This document shows, in pieces, positions 22,801-33,640 of a stretch of 64,000 bases of DNA (its first letter is position 1; every line of letters starts with the position of its first letter). The translations under genes and the position numbers were made by a program. The stretch is taken from positions 62,001 to 126,000 of the forward strand of contig WEDG01004538.1 of NCBI GenBank assembly GCA_017591395.1. The letters run 5' to 3'. The DNA is from Schistocephalus solidus (taxonomy: Eukaryota; Platyhelminthes; Cestoda; Diphyllobothriidea; Diphyllobothriidae). The notes beneath the pieces were generated by a model. That model had not been told where the DNA came from, ran no database searches, and was given only the letters and a program-made list of their open reading frames with translations.

Positions 22801-23019
22801 AAAACATCAGTTCCAGCGGTGCCACAGTCGCGAGACGCCTCCTTTACTATTTCCCCCATCGCGATACGATCTGGAGGCGAATGTACTGCAGTACCCCTTC
22901 GGTTTCGCATTAAACGACAAAGGAGATCGTCTCCCGGTGATGCGTCCCTAAATTCCTGTCCTTCCGAGACCCCTGCGGTCTCATGCACAGCCTCTCTATG
23001 GCGACCGTATCTTGACTGA
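19840..23019 (+). CDS. HES/Hairy-like bHLH transcriptional repressor, 3 exons
   Basis: A nuclear bHLH repressor of the Hairy/Enhancer-of-split type. I read three exons: 19840-20085 (donor GTATGT), 21211-21306 (acceptor CTCTCTGAATTTAG, donor GTGAGT) and 22495-23019 (acceptor TTTTTTACTTACAG, stop TGA). Both junctions are phase 0 and give 288 residues, close to HES1 length. ATG 19840 is the first in frame after a stop at 19795. Exon 2 supplies the basic region and helix 1 (KKQNMERRRRASIS, residues 84-97); exon 3 supplies the loop and helix 2 with the HES hallmark KIEKADIL (residues 122-129). The stretch after it, with FSELLQTRPDLQEKV, could be helix 2 running into a short Orange-like domain. Other features are a CtBP-type VLDLSK (212-217), a basic cluster RFRIKRQRR (250-258) and the terminal WRPYLD (283-288). 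Oddities: the HES basic-region proline is Gln, the RIN triplet is SIS, and the last motif is WRPY rather than WRPW. Family assignment is firm; expression is unknown. Confidence 0.8.
20648..20765 (-). repeat. SINE-B tRNA-like repeat in intron 1
   Basis: The minus strand reads GGGCTCGTAGCTCTGTTGGC (A-box region), a long variable-arm-like segment and then GAGTTCGAATCCCAC (B box). It lacks a normal anticodon stem-loop, so it is a tRNA-derived repeat or pseudogene and not a working tRNA. The flank AGATTTGAATAATTCGTTTG (20647-20666) recurs at 20940 beside a second tRNA-like module in the opposite orientation. Confidence 0.65.
20935..21060 (+). repeat. SINE-B tRNA-like repeat in intron 1, opposite orientation
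   Basis: The flank AGATTTGAATAATTCGTTTG at about 20941-20960 is followed by a plus-strand tRNA-like module: GGCCTTGGCTAGAACGTTGG, TACTAAAGCCTTCCCCTTGC and a B box GGGTTCGAATACC near 21031-21043. It shares the TACTAAAGC and CCCCTTGCTGG landmarks with the minus-strand copy at 20648. Confidence 0.6.
21885..21965 (-). repeat. FB repeat half-copy in intron 2
   Basis: CGACAAAACACGTATCCGAG with TTTTTTTAGCTAGTACCCGTGC corresponds to one arm of the FB foldback at 7480-7700. No second arm is evident. Confidence 0.5.
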
Positions 23020-23210
23020 AAGCCGTCCGCTCCCCTGTCTTAAATGCCAACTGTATATGTATGTACAAATCACCCCCTGAGTTTTATTTGACAATTTTTA
23101 ATTATTTTGCCTCCGATTACAAAAGAAGCTCATTTAACACCATGAAATCCTGCTTCATTCTGTCTCTTTTGCTGAGATAACTCACAGATGGGGAGAAAGT
23201 AATATCGACC

Positions 23211-23216
23211 AATAAA
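23211..23216 (+). terminator. Candidate polyadenylation signal of the HES-like gene
   Basis: A canonical AATAAA lies 192 bases after the stop codon and is followed by a T/GT-rich stretch (ACTTTTGTGGTCTTGTCACC) of the kind found downstream of cleavage sites. Confidence 0.55.
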
Positions 23217-23221
23217 CAGAA

Positions 23222-23720
23222 GTAACTTTTGTGGTCTTGTCACCTGTCAGTCTAGGCCGGGCTAACCCCTCACAGGTTTGGGTATGTGCTCGCGCTATTC
23301 CGGCTCCAGTTCAAGGTATTTGAGGTCGCGGCCTACCTTATTCCTGAATGAAGCCTTATCTTCCCAGTTGATCCTGGCGATTGCGTAGTGACAAGGGTTC
23401 AAACGCAAGATATCACTTATTTTTGGATGCTTTCGCTCGTGGACTCTTACTGCCCTCTTCCAAAAATGTTCAACTGTGATGCCAGTCCACTAGGAATAGG
23501 AGGAAGCACACACAGTGTCCGGAGATGGTTACTCCTCTTCAATGCAGGTCTACCATAATTTGTTCCGAGTTTATAGGCGTTTAACAGGTGGAAGTTCCTT
23601 TCGTCCGTTCCTTGAAGACGTCTCTGCTCAAATTCTGAGAGTGGGTTGTATGGTCCTCTCGATGCCCCACTCCCCCGTTTCCCCGTTGGTTAGGATACTG
23701 AACCTCGCCCCTGCTGGTGT
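23222..23720. other. No recognisable feature
   Basis: The 3' flank of the HES-like gene. Nothing coding is recognised. Confidence 0.35.
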
Positions 23721-23724
23721 CGGA

Positions 23725-24292
23725 GGCGTACGAATAGGTAGTTGGCCGGTTGAGGATGTTTGCTTAGGAATTACACATAGCCAGATCAAGGTCTGTGCTA
23801 GCGGCCCAAAGCGTTGAACCGTGGGAAAAAAATGTTCTGAGAATAACCTGCTTAGACGACTAAAAGTGAAACGTAGAGCCCATTCTTCAGCACAGTCGCC
23901 AGGCCCATCAATACGAACCTTTTTCATACCACTCATTCGGTCGAGCCGGGCGAACCTTTCGGAGCATGTGGTCATCATGCACTGGCTTCTGTGTGCTCCA
24001 ATCCCATCTGCTCATGATCTTGCCGACACCAGGTTACAACTTGCATTTTGTCGTTATCGGAAAAGTGACTTTGGTCAGCACCAAACACATAGGGTAAGTT
24101 GTGATTTCTGCACTGAGAAAAAATCAAGAGGCAACAGGAAATGCATACAGCCAGGAAAAAAGCTTCACCCGGCGGGATTGAACAGGCGACCACACGATTC
24201 GGTGCCGGCTACCCCGACACCTAAGTATATTGAACCTAGCTCCTACTGGCAACCGAGGTCCGAAGAGGTAGTTGGGCGGTTGAGGTAAATAA
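23725..24292 (-). repeat. SINE-C tRNA-like repeat, unit 1
   Basis: The minus strand carries a tRNA-like head near 24230-24165 (TAGCCGGCACCGAATCG, GTCGCCTGTTCAATCCCGCC as B box), then CTTTTTTCCTGGCTGTATGC and GTTGCCTCTTGATTTTTTC. The plus-strand landmark AGTGAAACGTAGAGCCCATTC at 23868 recurs in unit 2. The units lie in the same orientation with a period of about 450 bp. Confidence 0.55.
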
Positions 24293-24760
24293 TTTTTGTG
24301 AGAATACCTTGTAAACGATCAAAAGTGAAACGTAGAGCGCATTCCTCGGAATATTCTCCAAGAGCAGTAATATCTCTTTTTGAAAGTTTACGAACCTTTC
24401 TACACAACTGAACTAAAGGGTTTGGCTCAGTTCTATCAGTTACTCGGTTGAACCTGCAAAAGTTTCGGTGAGCACGTGGTCAGTATGTGCTGGCTTCTGT
24501 GTACTGTAGTCCCACAGGTAAGGATGACATTTATGGCCACTAGGGATAAGTTGTGATTTCTACACGGAGAAAGAATAAGAGGCAACAGGAAATGCATACA
24601 GTCAGGAAACAACCCCCCCCCTCGACGGGATTGAATAGGCAACCTCCTGATTGGACGCCGGGTACTCCACCACCTGAGGACACTCCTGTTGCCTGTACAA
24701 ATATTCGATATTGTCGATCTCGGGCTGACACCAGCTGGCACCACACCCCGCGAGAACTCC
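24293..24760 (-). repeat. SINE-C tRNA-like repeat, unit 2
   Basis: It repeats unit 1: AAAAGTGAAACGTAGAGCGC at about 24320, GAGGCAACAGGAAATGCATA near 24580, and a minus-strand tRNA-like head at about 24685-24625 with box B TATTCAATCCCGTCG. Units 1 and 2 are clearly homologous but diverged. Confidence 0.55.
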
Positions 24761-24868
24761 TGGGGTCACCTGTTTGATCCCACTAGGAAGACATGTTTTA
24801 CGGTGTACTGGGCTCCGGGTAAGCTGCAACACTTGTGCGAAGCCTCACCCTTCGCTGATTCTATATCT

Positions 24869-24904
24869 ACTGATGGACTCGAGCGTGCGTTCGAAACGTC
24901 AGGT
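24869..24904 (+). ncRNA. Hammerhead-like ribozyme remnant
   Basis: CTGATGGA at 24870, a stem II-like segment CTCGAGCGTGCGTTC, then CGAAACGTC ending at 24900 and followed by AGGTGACTAAAGCCCC. The 3' half matches the GAAACGTC-AGG end of the Penelope-type hammerheads at 42923 and 51573. The first core box has an extra G and stem II is poor, so it is probably dead, from a different Penelope subfamily, or coincidental. Confidence 0.4.
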
Positions 24905-24909
24905 GACTA

Positions 24910-26195
24910 AAGCCCCTGCACCAATCATCGTGTCTCCTTTTCCCAACTTCTTCCGGGAGGTCAGCCCACATTCGCTCATATCCTTGGGACCTGTTTTAAT
25001 TACTGTTTCGAATCAGACTGATTCATTATGTCATTTGCAGTTCAAACAGTTTGACCGCATATTCGCAAGTCGGTATCGATTACGCCAAGATTTGCACATG
25101 AAGATGGGATCCTCAGTCACTTCCTTTTAGGAAGTCGACCGTTTTTTGCTCCCAAGCATGGTCTGGAACCAGGTCGCAGAACCGGAGGAGGGGGGGAGGG
25201 GCAGGGAATACTAATCAGCGAGCTGAGGTGACCGCGGCCTCGCTCTACGATCCAGCTGGCCTGCAGACGACCGTACACGTAAACACGTCGGGCTCAGCTG
25301 ATAAGCATGCAAGTTGTCCCAGCAAAGGAAGAATGGAGTTGCACGAGGATGCAAGGTCAACCAGTTGTTTATCGCGCCTCCCTGTCACCCCGTGCGGACG
25401 AGGCTTGTAAGTCAGACCTGTCCTGACCGCTGGACGCCTTTTTTCTCACCTAAAAGCGTTAAAACGGCGAAATAAACATTCACCGTCTTTCAGGTCATTT
25501 AATCACACAGCAGGCAGTTTTCAAATGCGACATTATAACGGCTGAACCACGTTTGGCGAAAGATTCTATTAGTTTAGGATCGTATTCATAGAACTCAAAT
25601 TTTAACAAGATGGAATGTGGTTGCCATAACCCCTACCTACATTTTGTCGGCAATGCTCATCAATTCTATACGACTCTCTGTGAGTTTGCCCCCTACAACG
25701 GGCCACGCGTAATTCTTGTTCGATCAAAACAGGGACCAGATCATGGCACGGCGAGGATGCACACCCATGACACATACCACACATGTGGGGAGTTATGATA
25801 TGCCTAAGCGTAAGCCCACACCACACCAGCCACATGCACCCGATCCCCTTTCTGGTTGTATGTAATCCTGATCATTTTTGCGATGACCAGGTGTGTGTGA
25901 CATGTGTAGACGGGCTGTTTAACTTTACCAGCCTCTGAGTTCGATCTCCTCTGTCTTATCGATTCGGTCATGACACCGAGCGCAGGTGGCTGAGGGAGGA
26001 TATGGTTCGGGAGATTCCGCGAAAGTTTACTATCATTATAAACAAAATAAAACGCAGGCCACCTTCTCCGCGTCCATCACTGCGTGGGGCACACAATGGA
26101 TCCAGACCGGAACCCCCGGGAAAAGGGAAATGACTGCTTCCTGTTCTGCAATCAGTCCGAATCAGTAAATATATTGGGATATTCCATATTACAGC
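24910..26195. other. No recognisable feature
   Basis: The stretch contains a G-rich run at 25188-25205 and short frames only. Confidence 0.35.
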
Positions 26196-26203
26196 CATCA
26201 GAT

Positions 26204-26420
26204 AGCAATTCCGCGGCTCAAGTGGTAGAGCGCTTGGCTCAAATGTAAATGAGGATCTAGTGGAAGTCTCAGAATTTACCGAATGGGGCTGAGGTCTGGT
26301 TGACTGAGTGGATACATATGTTGGAAGCTGTCCATCGAATCTTCCTTCTCGTGCAGTAAAACCTTGTGTGACTAAGCCTCCGGTTAAGTATTTGATACCT
26401 CGGGCTGGTGTGGGGCATGT
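26204..26420 (+). repeat. tRNA-like head of an unassigned repeat
   Basis: TTCCGCGGCTCAAGTGGTAG AGCGCTTGGCT resembles the 5' half and A box of a tRNA. A possible B box is CCATCGAATCTTCC near 26333, too far away for a functional tRNA. On the minus strand a 151-codon frame (25968-26423) crosses it but is not recognisable as a protein. Confidence 0.35.
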
Positions 26421-26689
26421 CAAAGTTAATGGCGGGGCGAAGCGGTCGCTGGATTAATCGCTGTCTGATGTTCTACTCTGAGAACATAATAACAATGAGG
26501 AGTTTTTATGAGCCCCAAGTTCCAGCTGAGGCTTTGGAGTCTGAAAGAAATACCGAAATAAATGCAGTGCAATAAGGATGGTCTATGATTTTTTCTGTGG
26601 AAAATCGAGTTCAGATCCCTTTTGAAAATTCTCTTTGGCTTCTCGGTACAGAAGGTACAACGATGAAGGAAAACCTTTAAAAGGGAACA

Positions 26690-26882
26690 CGCAATGGAGT
26701 TACTGGACTACTGCCTTCGCACTCTCACGTTTAACGGCTATGTTTATGAGCAAAATCCAGGGAACCTGATGGGATCACCGATCTCCGGCTACCTTGCGGA
26801 GGCCATCCTGCAAGAACTGAAACTCAGGTCTTCCAGATCTACAAAGCCGACATTCTGGATGCGCTACGTATACCTTCTACAG
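26690..26882 (+). pseudogene. Penelope-like element reverse transcriptase fragment
   Basis: An open stretch of about 64 codons aligns by eye with the RT core of Penelope-like elements: LLDYCLRT with FNG and YEQ, then MGSPISGYLAEAILQELK, and KPTFWMRYV. In the family the last segment continues into the catalytic YVDD, but here it reads RYVYLLQ, so both aspartates are gone. About 25 bases later a (TA)n tract begins. No further RT or endonuclease domain follows. It is an isolated dead piece. Confidence 0.8.
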
Positions 26883-26903
26883 AGATCGCCTTATCTTCTC
26901 CTT

Positions 26904-26905
<2 letters not shown>

Positions 26906-26988
<83 letters not shown>

Positions 26989-26999
26989 ATATATATATA
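26906..26999. repeat. (TA)n microsatellite
   Basis: About 94 bp of TA units with one GA interruption near 26986. It abuts the truncated Penelope RT fragment. Confidence 0.96.
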
Positions 27000-27675
27000 T
27001 TGGTGCTACCATCCTGTATAGTGAAACAATTTCTGGGCCGACTTCACAGCTGTCGCACGGTATTCAGTATTTACGTTTATATATCACATCTCAATAAGTT
27101 AATATGACAATTAGATGGTCTGTCTCCTCCGTTTTACGTCTCCTTGATCTCCTATAAGCTTCCCCGTTTGTTAAAAAGGATATATTTGTAAGAAGCAATA
27201 GGCTTAGTACTGTGCCCTACGGTATAGGTGTCTTACCATTCACAAGGTAGCATGATTACCTACAGAATAGTTCATAGACGTCAGGCAGGGGTTCATCTGC
27301 TGCATTCGGATCCAAGAAAAGCAAATTCGCCTCGTCTGACCAAATGGGAACACAGCCTATCTAACAGCAGCCCTTCCTTGCTCACTTTGTGATTAATCAG
27401 GAGCTCGAAATGCTGCAATCTATAACCAGGTGGTTACACTAGAAACTATGCCTGTGGACAATATTATTAATTTTTATGTTTATATTTGTTTTTTTTTTGC
27501 ACTGAGTCCTGAATATTCGGTGATGCCTGTTATTTTGGATTCAGATATTTGACTCCCTCTCTCACTTGCCATGAGTGGGCTACGTAGCTTAATCCATAAC
27601 AGCTCGACGACGATGGTGAATATTAGGATGATGACGAGGCAGCAGATGTGGTTACTGTGGTTCTTCGTACCAACT
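27000..27675. other. No recognisable feature
   Basis: AT-rich sequence with no exon or window repeat recognised. Confidence 0.35.
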
Positions 27676-27680
27676 ATGGC

Positions 27681-27823
<143 letters not shown>

Positions 27824-27829
27824 AAATTG

Positions 27830-29045
27830 GGTTTTACGTAACACTGACATCCCAAATCCGGAGAACTGCACTAGTGGATGCATTCTCAGCTTCGGTAAAT
27901 ATGGTTAACTCCAGGGTCGAAAGGCGAGCATGTCACACATTGTCTTACAGCGTTTAATGACCGGACTTCTTCAAAGGAAAATACAATTTTAATAGAGATG
28001 CAGAGGGCGAACTTGTGAAGGTGTATCGTGACAATTCATTTCTGCCATTCAATTATCTTTTATGAATACTTCCTTTTGACCGAAGGCACAGGAGGGATAT
28101 CGTAATTAAAGTGGAGTATTCCAACAAAAATTACCTCAATCTCCTGTGTTTGAAACAGAGGGCCAAAACTGAAGAAGAGACCGCGCTTACACAAGCTTTC
28201 ATGATGTGCTGCTTGTATCCGATTTCCTGCCTCTCGAGGAGTGAGGCTGGCCAGTCTCGGACTCTAAGCCCTCGATCTTTCTCAGCGGATGTAGATGCCT
28301 CTCCGGCGCTTTTCAGTGGTCCCGAGTCCTCCCAGACTATATATAAACGCGGTCGATCGTAAAAAATGCTTCCAGATTTTATTTTAGTAACACACACCTA
28401 ACTTTTATGAAATCCCATTGAGTCCGGGTTTTGTGCAGGGGTGGGGTGGGATGGGGGTGGTGAGGATGCTTCATGCCATTATCGTCAGCTATGTCATGTT
28501 AACCGTAAATGTGCGAAAATATTCGTGAGTGATTATCACGTTAACAGATACTGATCGGTGTAACGGGCTCTTGGGGAGAAGGCGCTGGATCATTGGGAGG
28601 GGGGGAGGGAATGGGTCTGTTATCCCACAGGTGTGTTATGAATGTGTGAACCTGAGGCGCTAACAGCAACGCGTTTTTCATGCGCGGACCAATAACAAGT
28701 GAACGCGGTGTGAAAATGTATCCGATCTAGGCAGCCTGGCGCACCGTGTTCACACCAGAGTCGATCGTTAGTTGCGACAGTCAAAATCACGGTACGGGGT
28801 GGGCTATTGTCTCGACAAGTGCTGTCGGAAGGAGGGGGGCGATGTTAACCAGTGTATCATTATACCCGAACCGTTCTTCACTGTTGGTGAATCATGATAT
28901 TTGGCTCATTGCTGCCGAGTTAAGAAAACTTCATTTCAAAAACTGAAGTTTAATCAGAAGCCAAAGAGGAGCACTATAACACCCTATGATGAAACACAGA
29001 ACCTCTCACAGTTTTGCCATGCCATTACAGAAAAATAAGCAGATT
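27830..29045. other. Unassigned stretch, one TATA-like site
   Basis: A strong TATA-like TATATATAAA lies at 28338-28347. Open frames of 83-88 codons cross it on both strands but match nothing. G-rich runs occur at 28438-28462 and 28595-28615. Confidence 0.3.
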
Positions 29046-29050
29046 ATGAT

Positions 29051-29297
29051 TGCTGAAGCTCAATAGTTAGAACGTTGGACTTCTGAACATCAGGTTGCCG
29101 GTTCGAGCCTTGGGTGGTGCCGCCTAATGGGGTTGGGTACGACTGGCTGATGATAACTAATGAGCCAGAAATGGTCATTCAAGTCTCCCTTGTCTTTGCC
29201 GGTTATCATAATCGCTGTGGGGTTGCTATCGGGGCCCGAGACAGAACGGAGCGAGTGAGTGCCATTAGCGATCGGTGAACGTTCGTCAACGAATACA
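29051..29297 (+). repeat. SINE-A copy, head-body-leader order
   Basis: tRNA-like head 29051-29112 (B box CCGGTTCGAGCC near 29098-29109), body to about 29205 ending GTCTTTGCCGGT, then leader text with GGAGCGAGTGAGTGCC and GATCGGTGAACG to 29297. The leader is 3' of the body here. Confidence 0.75.
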
Positions 29298-29299
29298 AA

Positions 29300-30210
29300 A
29301 ACATATAATTAAAAATATGTAAACTTTGATTACGTAATGGAGGCGGGGGTGGAATAAGGCCCTTTTGTGTTTATAGAACACACAATTTCTTTTTGGTGTG
29401 GTTTTTTACTGGACAACTCATCGAGCGGAAGGACATTCCACATTCCCTAGTTATTAAACATGAATCCAGAACGTTCATGTCCCACACGAGAATTTTTCTT
29501 GCTGGAGCAGAGGAAGTAAACTGAAAAAATGGATGAATTCAGTATAGCTTTATCAAGATGGCGAAGGAATGCGTCTACCCGAAAAACGGATGTTTTAACA
29601 TACTTGGGGGACATAACACGTACAGAGGTTTATTGCGTGATTGGTTGCGGGGGTGAGGGGAAAGAGGGAGGGAGGGAGGGAGGTAGGAGCACCCCTACAG
29701 CGGACCACGCGGTGAATGCGCCGAACCTACACGGGGGCCAGATCAGGGCATAGCATATATAATTGGGATTGTGCACTCATGATAATGCCGCATATGGGGT
29801 GCGTTGGCACGCGCAGGCGCATGCTCAAGCTGCACCAGTTACCTGCGCCTGATCCCGCCTCCGGTCTTCTTCACACTGTCATCAAACCAGGACACAGGAA
29901 GCGGAGGGAAGAGGGAGTTCGGTAGAGGATGCGCAAGTCACCGTCCCACCGTAGCCAATCACGCTGTGGCGCACCTGGGGGACAACTATCAGGGCGGGGA
30001 GAGGGCATGCCATTTAGGAGTGACAGTTAACTTCATCGGGTCTGGATGTTGTTCTGATCGATTCTAAATGACACCCATATCATATCTTTGGCGTTACGCA
30101 ACTGTGCACTGGGTGGTGGTCACATCCCGGTTGCCGCGTCGGCTGCAACAATGTTTGTACGTCTAGTTAACGATAACTACCCGACTCGGATTTACCAGTC
30201 GCCATCTCTA
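29300..30210. other. No recognisable feature
   Basis: A short GGGA run lies near 29660-29683. Open frames of 74-87 codons are not recognisable. Confidence 0.35.
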
Positions 30211-30214
30211 TAAG

Positions 30215-30420
30215 TCCTGTGGAGAGGATGGCGTGTGATCCAGTCGATGGCCCAGTTAAATGGGATCGTTTTCCAACTAAGTCGGAGTCGTGACCTACAG
30301 TGAACTTCAGCAGTCGCCTGGGATGTCTCTGTAGCCATATTCAGGGATGCACCGGGAAACAGGCTATAGTATGTGCCCTTTAACAAGTTCTGGTAGGCAC
30401 ACCTTCTGCAAATAGACCGC
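30215..30420 (+). mobile_element. Zinc-finger LINE, 5' leader fragment
   Basis: The text from about 30290 (GAACTTCAGCAGTCGCCTGG, GATGTCTCTGTAGCC, GTGCCCTTTAACAAG) parallels the 5' leader of the plus-strand LINE at 61720-61830 (GAGTTCGGCAGCCGTCTGGG, GATGTCTGAGTAGCC, GTGCCCTTAACCAA). It stops before the endonuclease region. Confidence 0.5.
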
Positions 30421-30969
30421 GGCTCATGGACGTCAGACACGAAGTCAAAAAAGCCCCTGTCGCGCGCGTAACTTCCCTACTTGCAGCAACTGGCCAAATA
30501 GGCAGACCGCGCTAGTCCGCCGAGGAATGGTTAGCCATAAGGCAGACACCGCCGCACGCGACCAGTCCGGTCTCCTGAAATAGAACTGATGCATATGCTA
30601 CTAGAGGTGACGAGCCGTTTCACTTCAATTAGCGAATTGTTTGGGCGCAACGCGCTCCGATCGGCCCGACGACGGGAAACTGCTGGATGTCCTTAGTGAA
30701 CGCTAAACATTCTCCTGTAGTGGCGGTCACAAGGAAGAGCTCTGCAACGCTGAAGGTTGCCTTCTCTCCACCACAGCATCGATGACCACCTCAGTTCAAG
30801 AAGGTTCCCATTCAACTACTAACGTCTACACTTTCACACGCGCAATTCATGACTGTGCCGCAGGCGGACAAACCGATTGGCCTACAACGTGGTTACAACG
30901 CCCGAGAAGACACAAAATTCGCAGGAGGTCTGAGCACCGGAAAGTGGGCGTAACAGTGACGAAGTAGGC

Positions 30970-31140
30970 AGAGACAAAGGAGAATGGGAGGGCCGTTTCT
31001 GGCTCATTATCCGCCACCAGCCACTCCTAACCTAGCCAAGGTAATGCACCAACTGAGGCTCAAACCCGCGATCTGACCACCAGAAGTCCAAAACATTAAC
31101 CATTGCGTCACAGGCTTGTTGTCTTGCCACATTAGATAGG
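30970..31140 (-). repeat. SINE-A, left arm of inverted pair
   Basis: A minus-strand copy: body from about 30970 (GCAGAGACAAAGGAGAATGG), then an inverted tRNA-like head at 31054-31118 (GGCTCAAACCCGCG B-box complement) and the linker TTGTCTTGCCAC. Confidence 0.72.
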
Positions 31141-31500
31141 GAATATTGACATTCGTGTATGAACGCTCACCGATCGCTAACGGAACTCATTCGTTCCGAT
31201 CTAAACCGGCAAGACAACGAGCCTCTTGAATCAATGGTTACAGCCTTGAAATTCTGATTAACAGGCCGCGGGTTCAGGCCTCGGGTGGTGCACTCCTGGG
31301 GTTTGGGTCTGACTGGCTGATGATAGCTAATGAGCCAGAAATGGTCACTTAAGTCCACCTTGTCTTTACCGGTATTCATAAGCTGCCTATGGTACTAGCC
31401 ACCATGCGGCTGCTGGTGGGGCTCAAGAGTGAGCTCCAAGGCCGAACGGGATGAGTGATCCCCGTTAGCGATCGGTGAACGTTCGTCAGCGAATGACGAA
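31141..31500 (+). repeat. SINE-A, right arm of inverted pair
   Basis: A central leader-type spacer (31141-31199, containing CTCACCGATCGCTAACGG) is followed by the linker and a plus-strand tRNA-like head (31218-31285, B box GGGTTCAGGCC), the body to about 31372 ending GTCTTTACCGGT, and a second leader to about 31495. Confidence 0.75.
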
Positions 31501-31504
31501 GTGT

Positions 31505-32050
31505 GGTGTCACACGAGTCCTGTGGCTTGAAGAAAAGGCAGTCACTTCAGCTACAAGGGAAGAAGGCATGAACAAAGCTAGACACGCAAACCCTGGGCGT
31601 CATTCAAAGCAGACGTCGGAACGTTGAAAATGATCACCAGGAGTCTACCAACAGAACTGTGAGTATATTGCGATTATTTAGAGTTTACTTGGTCTTCACT
31701 CAGGTTCAGAATGTCGAAAAATCTGCCTGTGTTTATTACCGCAGGAAATCCAACATCAGTCTGGGCCATAACACATATGAAGGAGTGAAGATGCCTAGAG
31801 CAGTAAAACATACCTGCATAGCCTCGATCTCACCTATGTTACAGAAATAATCAAAGCCACACGATGAAAACACTGCGACCGGTTTGGTATCAATGACGAA
31901 GTCAGACGGCTACGGATATTTGAAAGAGACCAAGTCCGCAGGACCCTGTCGCGTTTAGCGGGCCAGGTCATGCTGTAGAGCGCGCGAAGAGAGAGTACGC
32001 TGAGCTGAGGCCAGACGAGAGCCAGATACGACAGAGAGACCGACAGGAGC
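31505..32050. other. No recognisable feature
   Basis: Short frames only; no window repeat recognised. Confidence 0.35.
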
Positions 32051-32057
32051 GGAGGTG

Positions 32058-32207
<150 letters not shown>

Positions 32208-32209
32208 GA

Positions 32210-33110
32210 TGCTATAATAGTATCTGTTGTTGTAAGCAAAACTGTGCGCAAGTCACCACTGCCAGTAAAATGATCGCAAATATTCTCACCGGGTTCAAAC
32301 GCCAGGCCTTCCGATCTTTGACCAAACTATGAAATCCCTGGCCAACCGAAGCTTTCTGCTTAAGGCTAAGAGGTATATATATATACTGCAAACTTACGAG
32401 TCTAGCAGCCTTCGGTGTCTATTATATACGAGAGCTGTTGTATTTTTGTCACCTTTGCCAACTATACGGAGCTTGTTTGCTTCCGGAGGCCAATAGAACA
32501 GTTTGCGTCAATTCCTGATTTAACAGCAGGAGATCTTGAAAAAAATCCAGGCGAAAACTTTCCTACGATAAGGCTTGCGTGAAATCGGACACCTTACTGG
32601 GCTGCCATTGGCCAGTTGGCCACTTGTGCGTGCGACGTGATAATGTTCTTGTCCCCTGGTTCCCGACTGTAATACTAGAGGGCTGTGTTCAGTTTCCTGT
32701 CATTACTAACACGTGATCGGTTTTCTCCCTACCCTCCCCTGGTAGTGATCGCGGCTAGTGACGTGCCGGTCGCCAGGACGATTGTGCAACTGAACCACCA
32801 ACACTCGGTCAGCCAAAAGAAAATTGTCACAATTGGGTCTTGTGGCCTCGGTAGGGGAAGATGGGATGGGGGGAGGCAAGGTGATGTACAGGGACTCGAC
32901 AGAAACAAGAATGCGCTAGCAACATCAGCATCTGACAAAGGTGCATGTTAGCCTCCTAAATCTGTCTGCTTCACCCGCGTGTGTTGTACTGATCGCACGA
33001 TCACCAACACAGTCTTCCCAGCCCTCCATACAAGAATTATTATAACTATGGTAGGGGGACACTAACCGATTGGGTTGCGCTTTTGGGCTTTATCTAGAAC
33101 CCGTAGGTAG
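32210..33110. other. No recognisable feature
   Basis: About 0.9 kb without recognisable coding or repeat content. Confidence 0.35.
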
Positions 33111-33114
33111 CCGC

Positions 33115-33190
33115 ACAACATCAGGTGCTCCCAAACCCTGGGGTTGAGGAAGGCTGACTGACGATGGCTAATAAACCAAAAGTGGTCCTG
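33115..33190 (+). repeat. SINE-A body fragment
   Basis: AAACCCTGGGGTTGAGGAAG, GCTGACTGACGATGGCTAAT and AAACCAAAAGTGG correspond to the SINE-A body. The head and leader are missing. Confidence 0.5.
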
Positions 33191-33534
33191 ACAGTATTAT
33201 CACTTTTAGTGAAGTGCATATCACCCGCTTTGGAGACCCAGTATATAACGGACATCCAGACAAAATTTGGGCTGCATAAATCCATCGGTAGAGCGCCTAC
33301 CAGTGTCAATTGGCTGTGTACGCTAACCAATAGGAGGCTGAAGACGCCCGATGGCAAATGTTGCAAGTCTATACAGGGGCAGGAGACCATAGAGTAAGCA
33401 CAATATTTTGAATTGCAATAAGACCCTGACCAAGGGATCTTGTGGTACGCAAAAAAAACTCAGGAAACCTTGAACCGGATCTTTAGGCTTGTTTCCAGCA
33501 ATAAAATACTGTTACATGATTTATCATACTGACA

Positions 33535-33640
33535 GCACGGGTACTAGCTAAAAGCCCAGCCATAGGTTTTGCCGATATTCTGTCGTTGCGAGGAGATAGG
33601 CTAAGTGGTGGATCCTCAGCGTTTCCCCATATGCTTTCTG
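33535..33640 (+). repeat. FB repeat half-copy
   Basis: GGGTACTAGCTAAAAGCCCAG with GTTTTGCCGATATTCTGTCG matches the right arm of the FB foldback at 7480-7700. Downstream text (CATATGCTTTCTGATA, TTGGCTTTTCAG) also parallels 7695-7735. Confidence 0.55.

Noticed and set aside
28338..28347. TATA box of a gene
   Set aside because: A good TATATATAAA match, but no coding exon, initiator or RNA gene can be recognised downstream, and AT-rich motifs are frequent here.
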